64,000 nucleotides of DNA from JBGSTR01 sp963707135 (GTDB lineage Bacteria > Pseudomonadota > Gammaproteobacteria > Chromatiales > Chromatiaceae): contig CAVPOY010000040.1 of assembly GCA_963707135.1 (NCBI GenBank), forward strand, positions 1-64,000. The letters run 5' to 3'. This document shows, one piece after another, positions 1-8,841 of this stretch (position 1 is its first letter; the number at the start of each line of letters is the position of its first letter). The notes beneath the pieces are model-generated. The model searched no databases, was not told where the DNA came from, and worked only from the letters and a program-made list of their open reading frames with translations. Both the position numbers and the translations under genes were made by a program.

Positions 1-42
1 ACACCCGTGCCCACCTGCCGAGGGCGACATGGGGTTCCCTCG

Positions 43-1565
43 TTATGACGCCTCCTTGTTGGCCGCGTCGCCGATCGCCGCGACCGATTCCCTTGCATCG
101 CCCGTCGGTTTGCGCTCGCGGCGCTCGCCTTCCGGCGCGGGCGTCGGCTGAGGCGGTGGAGCGGCGTCCTGCCCACGCGGACTCACGACGGGCTCGGCCG
201 GCCTTGGCGGGGGCGCCACGGTCTCCCGTGCCGGAATAGGCGACCGCTCAAGCGGGGCCGGCGGCGAAGCCGGGGATTGGAGAGGCGCCGGGACCGCGTC
301 CGGTTTCGCGGCGTCGCGCTCGGTCGTCGCCTCCGAGCCGGTCTCCTTCCGCTCGGCGCGAGACGGCGGGGCCGGCTGGGGCGGGACCTCAGGCTGTCCC
401 GCGGGACCGGCGGTCGAGGCGTCTGCTGCGACCGCGGGCGATCCCTCCGCCCGACCCGGCTCGCCGGCCGGTTTGCGCCGACCACGCCCGCCTCCTCGGC
501 GGCGACGCGAAGAGCGGGGCTTCTCGGGCTTGGCCGGCGCCTCGGATGCGTCGGCCGTATCCGGCCCGCCTGGGGCGGTGGCTTCGCCGGCGCGAGATTC
601 GGCGGTCGCCCCGGCCTGGCCGGCATCGGAGCCCAACGTCTCCGCACCCTTCTCGGGCGTTTCTGCCGCTGGGGACCTGCCGGCGACCGTTTCTGACGGC
701 GGGACCGCTGTCGGGGCTTGTTCCGCCTGGACCGCGGTCGGCGGCTCGGGCTTGATCGCACCCGCCGCGGGTTCCGGAGACGGGGATTCCCGGGGCTGGA
801 CTGGGCCTCTCGCCGTGTCCTCGGCAGAAGCAGCCGCGTCCGTTCGTGCCGGCGGCGCCCTGTCCGGGGTCGTCAGTGGACCTGTATCCCGGCTTTCCGG
901 CTCGGACCGTTTGGGCGTTCCCTCGTCCGGCGGCGCATTGTCGCGCCGGGTCTCGGAGCCATCCGTTCCCGTGCGCGCCGATTCGCCGCCCGCCGAGGCG
1001 CCGCGCCGGCCACGCGCGCGCGACCCGCCTCGCCGGGAGCGTGGCTCGCCGTTGCGGCGGGCTCGAGCCTGGTCGTCTCCCCGACCCACTCTGGTGCTCG
1101 GCCCCTCTTCGCGTTCGCCGGTGCGCTCCCGGACCGGTTCCGCGCGTTCCCGCTCGGATCGCATCTGATCGGGAGCGCCCTGCCCGCGGCGCTCCGGGGC
1201 TCGGGCCTCGTCCTGACGCGCCGCCTGTCTGCGCTCGTCTCTGCGTTCGGGGGTCGCGTCTGAGTTCGGCGCGTTGAGTACGGTCGGCCGCGCGCTCGGG
1301 CTGCTGCCTCCGCGTGCGCTCTTCCGCACCCCCGGGGGAATCAGTTCTGTCCGGGGCGGACGGTCGCGGGGCGAAGAGCCCCGTCCAGATCCGCTTGAGC
1401 AGGCTCTCCGGGGGATGTCCTTCCGGTGTGGACGCCTCCGGCTCAGGTTCGCGAACGGGCCTCGGGGCAGTCGGAGTGACCTGCTTGACGGCCGGTTCCT
1501 CGCTCCGCCCCGTCTCGCCCGGTCGCGTGTAGGGGGCGTCGGTCGCCTCAAGCGGCCCCGTCATC
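43..1565 (-). pseudogene. rne: RNase E C-terminal scaffold region, split by two frameshifts
   Basis: This continues the catalytic part of RNase E but lies in two further reading frames. From 1564 down to about 1257 one frame encodes a Pro/Glu-rich stretch with an amphipathic segment (ESLLKRIWTGLF), typical of the membrane-targeting helix after the RNase E catalytic domain. From about 1250 to 43 another frame encodes Arg/Glu-rich and RRRRGGGRGRR tracts, typical of the RNA-binding, degradosome-scaffold half, then a Pro/Ala-rich tail. Removing one base near 1570-1580 and one C from the five-C run (minus strand) at 1249-1257 would join all three frames into a protein of roughly 1000 residues. The intact composition suggests sequencing indels rather than decay, but a real truncation cannot be excluded. 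Confidence 0.75.
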
Positions 1566-3077
1566 TCATAACTGGCCTGCTCCGATCGGCAGTCTCTGCA
1601 GATCCTGGGTGCGGACCCGCTCGATTCGGTATTCGGGTGTCTCGATGTGCTCGTTCGGCAGCAGGATCACCTCGACGTCTTGCCGGCTCTCGATATCTAG
1701 GATGCTGCGCCGCTTTTCGTTGAGCAGGAAAGTGGCGACGCTGACCGGAAGCTGGGCGACGATGCGCTGCGTGCTCTCCTTCATCGCCTCTTCCTCGATG
1801 ATGCGCAGGATCGACAATGCGAGCGACTCGACACCCCGTATCGCCCCCTGACCCCTGCAGCGCGGGCAGACCTGCTGGCTCGACTCTCCGAGGGACGGCC
1901 GCAGCCGCTGGCGCGACATCTCCAGCAGGCCGAACCGCGAGATCCGGGCCACCTGGACCCGGGCACGGTCCTGTTTGAGTGCATCTCTGAGCCGGTTCTC
2001 GACCTCGCGCTGGTTCTTCGGCGGGGTCATGTCGATGAAGTCGATCACGAACAACCCGCCGAGGTCGCGCAGCCGTAGCTGGCGGGCGATCTCGTCGGCC
2101 GCCTCCAGGTTGGTGTTGAGGGCTGTCTCCTCGATGTCCGCGCCCTTGGTCGCGCGCGCCGAGTTGATGTCGACCGAGGTAAGGGCCTCGGAGTGGTCGA
2201 TGACGATCGAGCCCCCGGACGGAAGCCGGACCTCGCGCTGGAAGACCGACTCGATCTGGCTCTCGATCTGATAGCGGGTAAACAGCGGCACCTCGTCCTG
2301 ATACAGCCGGAGCTTCTTCAGGTTGTTCGGCATGACCTGCCGCATGAATTGCTCGGCCCGCTCGTAGACGGCCCGGTCGTCGATGACGATCTCGCCGATG
2401 TCGACGCGCAGATAGTCCCGGATCGACCGGATGATGACGTCGCTTTCCTGATAGATCAGGAAAGGGGCCTTGCGCTCCTGGGCCGAGGTCTCGATCGCCT
2501 TCCAGAGCTGAAGCAGGTAGTCGAGGTCCCACTGCAGTTCCTCGACGTTCTTGCCGACCCCGGCGGTGCGCACGATCAGGCCCATATCCTCGGGGATCTC
2601 GAGCTGGCTCATCGCGTCGCGGAGCTCGCTGCGGTCCTGGCCCTCGATGCGCCGCGACACGCCGCCCGCGCGCGGGTTGTTTGGCATCAGCACCAGATAA
2701 CGACCGGCCAACGAGACGAACGTGGTCAGTGCGGCCCCCTTGTTGCCGCGTTCCTCCTTGTCGACCTGGACGACGACCTGGCGCCCCTCCTTGACCACCT
2801 CCTTGATGTTGATACGGCTTCCGGGCTTGGCGGTGTCGGGCTCGAAGTAGGAGCGGGAGATCTCCTTCAGTGGCAGGAAGCCGTGGCGCTCCGCGCCGTA
2901 GTCGACGAAAGCCGCCTCGAGGCTGGGCTCGACCCGGGTGATCGTGCCCTTGTAGACATTGGCCTTCTTCTGTTCCCGGCCGGGGGATTCGATATCGAGG
3001 TTGTAGAGGAGTTGACCGTCAACGGTCGCGACGCGCAACTCTTCCGGCTGAGTCGCGTTGATCAGCATTCGTTTCAT
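1566..3077 (-). CDS. rne: Ribonuclease E, catalytic N-terminal half
   Basis: Endoribonuclease that initiates mRNA decay and processes rRNA and tRNA at the inner face of the cytoplasmic membrane. The 503 residues cover the S1 domain (about 35-125), the 5'-sensor/RNase H-like region and the DNase I-like domain. Catalytic aspartates fall at D303 (SVDINSA) and D346 (FVIDFID), and the zinc-link CPRC cysteines at C404 and C407, the same numbers as in E. coli. The ATG at 3077 follows an AAGGAA ribosome-binding site. The frame closes at 1566 just after the small domain, and the expected C-terminal half continues in other frames. The gene is divergent from rluC, as in E. coli. Confidence 0.95.
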   Translation of the reverse strand: MKRMLINATQPEELRVATVDGQLLYNLDIESPGREQKKANVYKGTITRVEPSLEAAFVDYGAERHGFLPLKEISRSYFEPDTAKPGSRINIKEVVKEGRQVVVQVDKEERGNKGAALTTFVSLAGRYLVLMPNNPRAGGVSRRIEGQDRSELRDAMSQLEIPEDMGLIVRTAGVGKNVEELQWDLDYLLQLWKAIETSAQERKAPFLIYQESDVIIRSIRDYLRVDIGEIVIDDRAVYERAEQFMRQVMPNNLKKLRLYQDEVPLFTRYQIESQIESVFQREVRLPSGGSIVIDHSEALTSVDINSARATKGADIEETALNTNLEAADEIARQLRLRDLGGLFVIDFIDMTPPKNQREVENRLRDALKQDRARVQVARISRFGLLEMSRQRLRPSLGESSQQVCPRCRGQGAIRGVESLALSILRIIEEEAMKESTQRIVAQLPVSVATFLLNEKRRSILDIESRQDVEVILLPNEHIETPEYRIERVRTQDLQRLPIGAGQL

Positions 3078-3646
3078 GTTGTTCCTTGCTCACGCCGGGG
3101 CGTGCGACCCCTCGCGGAGGTGGCTCGCCACGGGTCTTGGGCGGCCCGGCCCGCGACCCCGTGCCGTCGCGCCTGTCCGCTGGCTGCCTAGCAGCCAAGG
3201 GGGCCGACCGCATCGGCCGCGGCGGCCCAGTGACTGGACCGATCGGGCGCGCGCTGCGTTGTTTCAGTTGCGGGCACCCTGGGGTGCCGGCGTTCGTTTG
3301 GCCCGGTCGCCGTGACCGGGCCGCTATTCGGAGCGACGACAATCCGTGGCCGGCTGCGCTGGTCGATGCTGGGCGGCGGCGCGCGGGGTCCGGTGGGTGT
3401 AGAATCCGCGGTCACTCGCGTGGCGAGCCCGCGTGACGCACCCGCCGCCCCGCGGGCTGACGTGGCCAGGCGTCGGATGCCGGCTTCGGTGCCGGGCCCG
3501 CGACACCGACTCTGAGATGTCGCTAAGCGGCCCGGGGCCGCGCTCGCCGCTCCTGGAAAGTCTCTTTCCGCTGGCCAGCGCAAGCAGCGGATAGTAGCAG
3601 TGATCCAATACCGCATCAATTTAGTGCCGAACCCGGTGCGTCCCCG
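3078..3646. promoter_or_regulatory. Divergent rne/rluC intergenic region with long rne leader
   Basis: About 570 bp separate the two divergent genes and I see no convincing coding sequence in them. In Enterobacteria the same spacer carries the long rne 5' leader through which RNase E autoregulates its mRNA. The length and arrangement here suggest the same, but no leader structure was verified. A TAGAAT box at 3400-3405 on the plus strand could be the -10 of a promoter for rluC, but it has no good -35. Confidence 0.4.
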
Positions 3647-4627
3647 TTGAATACAGCCGTTCCCTCATCTCCCCGCGCTCAAGGCGTCGAGCTGGTCCGC
3701 GTCGACGCCGAGTCCGACGGCCAGCGGATCGACAATTTTTTGCTCAGGCACCTGAAGGGTGTACCGCGCAGTCACCTCTACCGGGTCCTGCGGCGCGGCG
3801 AGGTCCGGGTCAACAAGGGCCGCGTAAAGGCGAGCCACCGCCTGAGCATGGGCGACCTGGTGCGCATCCCGCCGTTGCGGGTATCGGCGCCGCGGGAGCC
3901 GGGCGAGGCCCCCGCGGGCCAGCTGGCGCGGATCGAGGGGGCGATCCTGTACGAGGACGAGCGGCTGCTGGTGATCGACAAGCCCGCCGGGCTCGCCGTG
4001 CACGGCGGCAGCGGCCTCAGCTACGGGCTGATCGAGTCACTGCGGCAGCTGCGGCCCGGCAGCGAGCTGGAGCTGGTGCACCGTCTGGACCGGGACACCT
4101 CCGGCTGCCTGGTTATCAGCAAGCGCCGCAGCACGTTGCGCGACCTGCACGAGCTGATTCGGGCGGGCGCGATGGACAAGCGCTATCAGGCCCTGATTGT
4201 CGGCGAGCTTCCAGACCGGGCGGTCACCGTCGATGCGCCGTTGCGGAAGAACGTCCTGCAGGGCGGCGAGCGGATGGTCAGGGTCGACCTCGCGGAGGGC
4301 AAGCCCGCGCGTACCGTCTTTCGGCGGCTGCACCGGTTGCCGGGAGCGACGCTGGTCGAGGCCGAGCTGGTCACCGGTCGGACCCATCAGATACGGGTCC
4401 ATGCCGCCCATCTGGGGACGCCGCTGGCCGGCGATGTCAAGTACGGCGACCCCGATGCCAATCGCCGTCTGAAGGCCTGCGGGCTCAGGCGCCTGTTCCT
4501 GCACGCCTCGTCCCTGGGCTTCAGGGCCGCCTACATGTCGGGTCCGATTCGCGTCGAGGCACCTTTGGCACCGGAGCTGGTCACTGTCCTGTCAGCGCTC
4601 GAGGATGGCCGATGCGCTTCTCGCTGA
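3647..4627 (+). CDS. rluC: 23S rRNA pseudouridine synthase RluC
   Basis: Converts specific uridines of 23S rRNA (955, 2504 and 2580 in E. coli) to pseudouridine. The protein has an N-terminal S4 RNA-binding domain (about residues 24-85, QRIDNFLLRHL then VRVNKGRVKA) and an RluA-type catalytic domain with the HRLDRDTSG motif holding the catalytic aspartate. The 326-residue length is normal. The start is a TTG without a clear ribosome-binding site; no ATG or GTG lies in frame nearby, so the N-terminus is uncertain by a few residues. The next gene overlaps its end by 16 bases. RluC rather than RluD is inferred from the position opposite rne. Confidence 0.92.
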   Translation: MNTAVPSSPRAQGVELVRVDAESDGQRIDNFLLRHLKGVPRSHLYRVLRRGEVRVNKGRVKASHRLSMGDLVRIPPLRVSAPREPGEAPAGQLARIEGAILYEDERLLVIDKPAGLAVHGGSGLSYGLIESLRQLRPGSELELVHRLDRDTSGCLVISKRRSTLRDLHELIRAGAMDKRYQALIVGELPDRAVTVDAPLRKNVLQGGERMVRVDLAEGKPARTVFRRLHRLPGATLVEAELVTGRTHQIRVHAAHLGTPLAGDVKYGDPDANRRLKACGLRRLFLHASSLGFRAAYMSGPIRVEAPLAPELVTVLSALEDGRCASR

Positions 4628-5268
4628 TCGTCTTCGATTGGGATGGGACCCTGATGGATTCAGAGGCGCGCATCGTCGACTGCATCCAGGGTGCGTTCGT
4701 GGATGCCGGGCGGCCTCCGCCGAGCCGCGAGGCCGCGCGTGACATCATCGGGCTCGGGCTCGCCGAGGCCATGGCGCGCCTGTGGCCGGACGCCCAGCCC
4801 CAGCAGCGCTCACGGGTGGCCGAGCGTTACCGGGCGCGCTTCCTGGGTGCGCACGAGACGCCGACCCCGCTGTTTCCGGGCGCGCGGGAGACCCTGGACC
4901 GACTGACCGAGCTGGGCTACCTGCTGGCGGTTGCGACCGGCAAGAGCCGGCAGGGCCTCGGGAGGTCGTTGCAGGAGACGGGGCTCGGGGATCGCTTTCA
5001 CGCCACGCGCTGTGCGGACGAGACCCTTTCCAAGCCGCACCCCCAGATGCTGCTCGAGTTGATGGACGAGCTCGGTGTCCGTGCCGCCGAGACGCTGATG
5101 GTCGGAGATACCGAATACGACATGCAGATGGCGCTGAACGCCCGGGCCAGCGCGCTGGGCGTCTGTCACGGGGTCCATGCCCCCGCCCGCCTGTTTGCCC
5201 AGGGCGCGCTGGAATGCCTGGACTCACTGCTCGAGATTCCCGATTGGGTACGGAACCGGACGGATTGA
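4612..5268 (+). CDS. HAD-family hydrolase, phosphoglycolate phosphatase-like
   Basis: A 218-residue haloacid dehalogenase subfamily IA hydrolase. Motif I is FDWDGTLMD near the N-terminus (nucleophile and acid aspartates), motif II/III lies around ATGKSRQG and the distal lysine, and motif IV is VGDTEYDMQMA. A helical cap follows motif I, as in Gph/YqaB-type phosphatases that act on small phosphorylated metabolites. The actual substrate cannot be read from sequence. The start lies inside the end of rluC, so the two are translationally coupled, and sppA follows after 21 bases, indicating one transcript. Confidence 0.85.
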   Translation: MRFSLIVFDWDGTLMDSEARIVDCIQGAFVDAGRPPPSREAARDIIGLGLAEAMARLWPDAQPQQRSRVAERYRARFLGAHETPTPLFPGARETLDRLTELGYLLAVATGKSRQGLGRSLQETGLGDRFHATRCADETLSKPHPQMLLELMDELGVRAAETLMVGDTEYDMQMALNARASALGVCHGVHAPARLFAQGALECLDSLLEIPDWVRNRTD

Positions 5269-5289
5269 CCGCGAGACTTTGGAGAACCG

Positions 5290-6309
5290 ATGAGCTGGAA
5301 ACCGACGAGCTGGAAATTCTGGAAGCGCCGCGAGGAGCCGATGCCGTCCCCGGACGATCCGGATTGGGAGCGGGCACTGATCAACCGCATGGCCCTGGAG
5401 CATCTACGCCGGGAGCGCCGCAGTCGTGGCTGGGCCACGGTGTTCAAGCTCTTGATCATCCTGTATCTCATCGGGCTCGTGGTGGCCGCTGTATCAACCG
5501 ATCTCGCCGAACGGCTGGAGGCCAGCGGGGACCACACGGCGCTCGTGGAGGTCAAGGGCGTGATCGCGCCCGAAACCGACGCCGGTGCGGACCGTGTAAT
5601 CACCGGGCTGCGTAACGCCTTCGAGGCGGAGAACGTCAAAGGCGTGATACTGCGCATCAACAGCCCGGGCGGCAGTCCGGTACAGGCCGGCTATATCAAC
5701 GACGAGATCAAGCGGCTCAAGGCCAAGTACAAGAAGGACAACGGCAAGGACATGCCGGTCTACGCGGTGGCCGTGGATCTCTGCGCCTCGGGCGGCTACT
5801 ACGTCGCCGTCGCGGCCGACGCTATCTACGCCGACAAGGCGAGCCTGGTCGGCTCCATCGGCGTGCGGATCGACAGCTTCGGCTTCCAGGACGCAATGGA
5901 CGAGCTGGGGATCGAGCGGCGGCTCCTGACGGCGGGGCAGAACAAGGGGATTCTAGACCCCTTCTCGCCGCTGCCCGAGTCTCAGCGGGAGTTCCTGCAG
6001 AAGGTGCTCGACGATCTGCACGGGCAGTTCATCGAGGCGGTCAAGACCGGCCGAGGCGATAAGCTTAAGGGCGGCGACGAGCTCTTCAGTGGGCTTTTTT
6101 GGAGCGGCGAGGAGGCCCTGGGGCTTGGACTGGTGGACGGGATCGGCAGCTCGAGCCTCGTGGCCCGGGAGCTGATCGGCGCCGAGGACATCGTCGACTA
6201 CACCAAGAAACGGGACCTGCTCGAAGGACTTGCCAAGCGGCTCGGCGCCGGCTTCGCCGCTGGCGTCGTGGAGACCCTTTCAACGCTGGGCATCGGGTCG
6301 CTGCGCTAA
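5290..6309 (+). CDS. sppA: Signal peptide peptidase SppA, short (36K) type
   Basis: Membrane-anchored serine protease that degrades cleaved signal peptides. One transmembrane segment lies at about residues 50-68 after a basic cytoplasmic tail, and a single protease domain follows, so this is the short form rather than the duplicated E. coli form. The nucleophile is S167 in DLCASGGYY and the general-base lysine is K219 in AGQNKG; the 52-residue spacing matches Bacillus SppA. The INSPGG oxyanion-type motif is present. A GGAGAACC ribosome-binding site precedes the ATG. It closes the rluC-HAD-sppA run and is convergent with mltD. Confidence 0.93.
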   Translation: MSWKPTSWKFWKRREEPMPSPDDPDWERALINRMALEHLRRERRSRGWATVFKLLIILYLIGLVVAAVSTDLAERLEASGDHTALVEVKGVIAPETDAGADRVITGLRNAFEAENVKGVILRINSPGGSPVQAGYINDEIKRLKAKYKKDNGKDMPVYAVAVDLCASGGYYVAVAADAIYADKASLVGSIGVRIDSFGFQDAMDELGIERRLLTAGQNKGILDPFSPLPESQREFLQKVLDDLHGQFIEAVKTGRGDKLKGGDELFSGLFWSGEEALGLGLVDGIGSSSLVARELIGAEDIVDYTKKRDLLEGLAKRLGAGFAAGVVETLSTLGIGSLR

Positions 6310-6327
6310 GGAGGCACGGATCAGACA

Positions 6328-6438
6328 CCATCCTGGCACTTGATCAGCTTGCACTCCGAGAGGCGCCACTCTCGAAACGGACCATTGTCAATGGCTTAGA
6401 TTCATTGAATAGGCTGGGCCATCCTTGGCCCGGATGGG
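6328..6438 (+). repeat. Dispersed imperfect repeat, copy A
   Basis: About 110 bp downstream of sppA match the segment at 16951-17060 without gaps at roughly three bases in four. Shared blocks are CCATCC.GGCACTTGATCA near the start, CGAGAG, TTA.ATTCATT, and GGGCCATCCT.GGCCCGGA at the end. The last block can form a hairpin (GGGCCA, loop TCCT, TGGCCC). A partial inverted copy lies in the rpsO leader. No reading frame or transposase is present. Confidence 0.75.
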
Positions 6439-6467
6439 AAACGCGGTGGATCGGCGTTCCCCCAGGC

Positions 6468-6487
6468 GCGCCCCGGCGCCGGGGCGC
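6468..6487. terminator. Perfect 20-bp GC palindrome between convergent genes
   Basis: GCGCCCCGGCGCCGGGGCGC is a perfect palindrome three bases beyond the mltD stop codon and downstream of sppA. It lacks a T-run on either side, so it may act as an RNA 3'-end or transcription-pausing structure rather than a classical intrinsic terminator. Confidence 0.5.
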
Positions 6488-6490
6488 CGG

Positions 6491-7990
6491 TCAGATGCCG
6501 ACCTTCAGCTTCTGCCCGGTGCGTATGTGGGTGTCCTTCGGTCCCATCCGGTTCAGCTTCTGGAGCTCCGCGACCGTCAGGCCATTCTCGGTGGCGACCC
6601 GGTACAGGGTCTCCTGGGGCCGCACCACATGGAACCTGGGCGCGGACGCCTTGGCCGTGGGCTTGTGCGCGACCCTTGTCGCCTTGGCGGCCTTCGCGGG
6701 CCGATCCAGCCTGGCCAGCCTGGGCTCCGGCTGCGGTGCCGGGGCGACCGCCCGTTTGGGCTCGGTGCTGGCGATCAGGACCGGCTCCGGCACCGGCGGT
6801 GGCTGGCTGGCGATCCGGCGCGTGGTGCCGGACGGCAGCCACACGGTACTCCCGGCCGGCAGATAGGCGCTGCCGTTGCGCGCCGGGTCGCGCCAATGCA
6901 GGTTCATGTCGGCGAGGCTGTAGGTCGACACGCCGTAGTGCCTGGCCAGATGGTTGGCGGGCATACTGTGGCGCAGAACCAGCCGGTCGTGCGGCCAGGG
7001 CTCCTCGTAGCGCACCCCTTCCGGGAAATAGCGTTTGGGATTTTTCGCTACTTCGCGGGCGGCGATGAATTCGGCGTAGAAATTTCGCGACGCGAACTTG
7101 AAGCTCTTGCCCTGGTAGTTGCGGACGATGCGGCCGATGTCGTCGCCGTACATGGCCTTGGCGTTCGCCATGCCGCCCTGGCCATGGTTGTAGGAGGTGA
7201 TGGCCAGGGGCCAGCTGCGGAGCTTGCCGTGGGCCTGGCTAAGGTAGCGCGCGGCGCCGTCCGCGGCCAGGATCGGGTCGAGCCGCTCGTCGATGGTGCC
7301 GTTGACGTCCATGTAGTGTTTGCCGGTCCCCGGCATGAATTGCCAGACCCCGGCGGCACCGACGCTGGACCTGGCATTGGTCTGGAACGAAGACTCCACA
7401 TGGGGCAGGTAGGCGAGGTCCTCCGGGACGCCGTGTGCCCGCATGATCTCGCGGAAGGCCGGGTCGTAGCGCCCGCTGATCTCGAGGCCGCGACGGAAGC
7501 GTTCGCGCAGCCCGCGTTGGCTGCGCACCCTATCCGAGGCGCCGTACAGCGCGCGTGTGCCTCCCGCCGCATCGAACTTTGCCAGGAGCTCCTTGTCGGC
7601 GCCGTTCAAGGGCTGGCGGGTCAGTACCCGTTCCTGGAGCGATCTGACCCGGTCCTTGTGATAGGCGGTCCGGGCGCGCACCCAGTCCTTCTGCGCCGCG
7701 GTGTAACCATCATGGATCGAGCCGGGCAGGCGGGCGACCTCGTAGATGACGTCCATGTGCTCGTCGTCGTGGAAAGCCACCTCGCCGCGGCTCCAGACGC
7801 CGTAGACGTTGCGCCAGAAGTCCACGTTGCCCTGTATCTCGGGCGGCACCGGGAACTGGGCGTCACCGCTTACCCGGTTGTTACTGGCCTGCGGTCGCTC
7901 GCCGCCGCTGCTTCCGCAGCCCGTGAGCACGAACAGACCTAGGATGGACAGCAGTACCAGCCGCCAGATCGTCGAACGGTCGCCCCTCAT
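6491..7990 (-). CDS. mltD: Membrane-bound lytic murein transglycosylase D
   Basis: Outer-membrane lipoprotein that cleaves peptidoglycan with 1,6-anhydro bond formation. Starting at the ATG at 7990 gives a compact lipoprotein signal (basic MRGDRS, hydrophobic LVLLSILGLFVL, lipobox TGC); a GTG at 8014 is in frame but adds a charged extension. The SLT domain contains the catalytic glutamate in LPHVESSF, then AAGVWQFMPGTG and ITSYNHGQGG. One LysM domain for glycan binding closes the protein (VVRPQETLYRVA). The length of about 500 residues is usual, although E. coli MltD has two LysM repeats. It follows maf on the minus strand and faces sppA. Confidence 0.93.
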   Translation of the reverse strand: MRGDRSTIWRLVLLSILGLFVLTGCGSSGGERPQASNNRVSGDAQFPVPPEIQGNVDFWRNVYGVWSRGEVAFHDDEHMDVIYEVARLPGSIHDGYTAAQKDWVRARTAYHKDRVRSLQERVLTRQPLNGADKELLAKFDAAGGTRALYGASDRVRSQRGLRERFRRGLEISGRYDPAFREIMRAHGVPEDLAYLPHVESSFQTNARSSVGAAGVWQFMPGTGKHYMDVNGTIDERLDPILAADGAARYLSQAHGKLRSWPLAITSYNHGQGGMANAKAMYGDDIGRIVRNYQGKSFKFASRNFYAEFIAAREVAKNPKRYFPEGVRYEEPWPHDRLVLRHSMPANHLARHYGVSTYSLADMNLHWRDPARNGSAYLPAGSTVWLPSGTTRRIASQPPPVPEPVLIASTEPKRAVAPAPQPEPRLARLDRPAKAAKATRVAHKPTAKASAPRFHVVRPQETLYRVATENGLTVAELQKLNRMGPKDTHIRTGQKLKVGI

Positions 7991-8103
7991 CTCCCGGTCC
8001 CCCCATTTTTTCACCGGTCCCGGCTATCGCCGGGAAATGACGTGAATATTCGCCTACATGAGAGCTTTTCGCAATTGGGGACTTCAGAAAATGGGAAGGG
8101 GCT

Positions 8104-8694
8104 TCAGACTCCGAGCACGTCGACCCCCTCGGCCGAGAGCAGATCGATGAGGCGGATCAGCGGCAGACCGACCAGGGCGTTCGGATCGTCCCCTTCGAGC
8201 CGCTCGAAGAGCGCGATTCCGAGACCCTCGGACTTGAAGCTACCGGCGCAGCCGTAGGGCTGCTCACGGTCGACATAGCCCTCGATCTGGCTGCGCGTAA
8301 GCTTCCGGAAGTGGACCTGAAAGGGCTCGACTACTGTGCGGCAGCTCCCGCTCCCGCCGTTGAGCAGGCACAGGCCGGTCAGAAACAGGACCGACCGCCC
8401 CGCGGCCCGTTCGAGCTGGGCGATCGCCTGCTCGCGGCCTCCGGGTTTTCCCAGCACCCCGTCCCCGATGCAGGCCACCTGGTCGGAGCCGATGATGAGG
8501 GCGTCGGGATGTTCACCGGCAACGGCCCTGGCCTTCGCCTCGGCGAGCCTGACCACCAGTGCCTCGGGCGGCTCGCCCGGTCGGCGGTTCTCGTCGACCG
8601 CCGGTGCTACGGTCTCGAACCGGAGACCGAGCCGTTCCAGCAGCGCGCGGCGGAAGGGTGACGTCGATGCGAGCACGAGCGGTGGGGTGGGCAT
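8104..8694 (-). CDS. Maf-type nucleoside triphosphate pyrophosphatase (YceF-like)
   Basis: A 196-residue Maf/HAM1-fold pyrophosphatase that hydrolyses non-canonical or methylated NTPs to the monophosphate. It shows the family signatures LASTSPFRRALLE at the N-terminus (phosphate binding) and the IIGSDQVA block with the catalytic aspartate. The YceF (7-methyl-GTP) group is favoured by its proximity to rne and rluC, as in E. coli, and by SDQVA instead of the ADT of dTTPase-type Maf; this subgroup call is inference. mltD lies downstream on the same strand. Confidence 0.85.
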   Translation of the reverse strand: MPTPPLVLASTSPFRRALLERLGLRFETVAPAVDENRRPGEPPEALVVRLAEAKARAVAGEHPDALIIGSDQVACIGDGVLGKPGGREQAIAQLERAAGRSVLFLTGLCLLNGGSGSCRTVVEPFQVHFRKLTRSQIEGYVDREQPYGCAGSFKSEGLGIALFERLEGDDPNALVGLPLIRLIDLLSAEGVDVLGV

Positions 8695-8841
8695 GGCTCC
8701 TCCGGCTGGACTCGGGGTTCAGCCCGGATTCTAGCGCTTGCCCGAGGCCACCGCGGTAGGGGTCGCCGAGATTCCCCGCCGGGCGCCGCCAGAAGGGCGC
8801 CGGCACGGGGGTGATGGACCGGAGCTGCGGGCTAACCGCGC

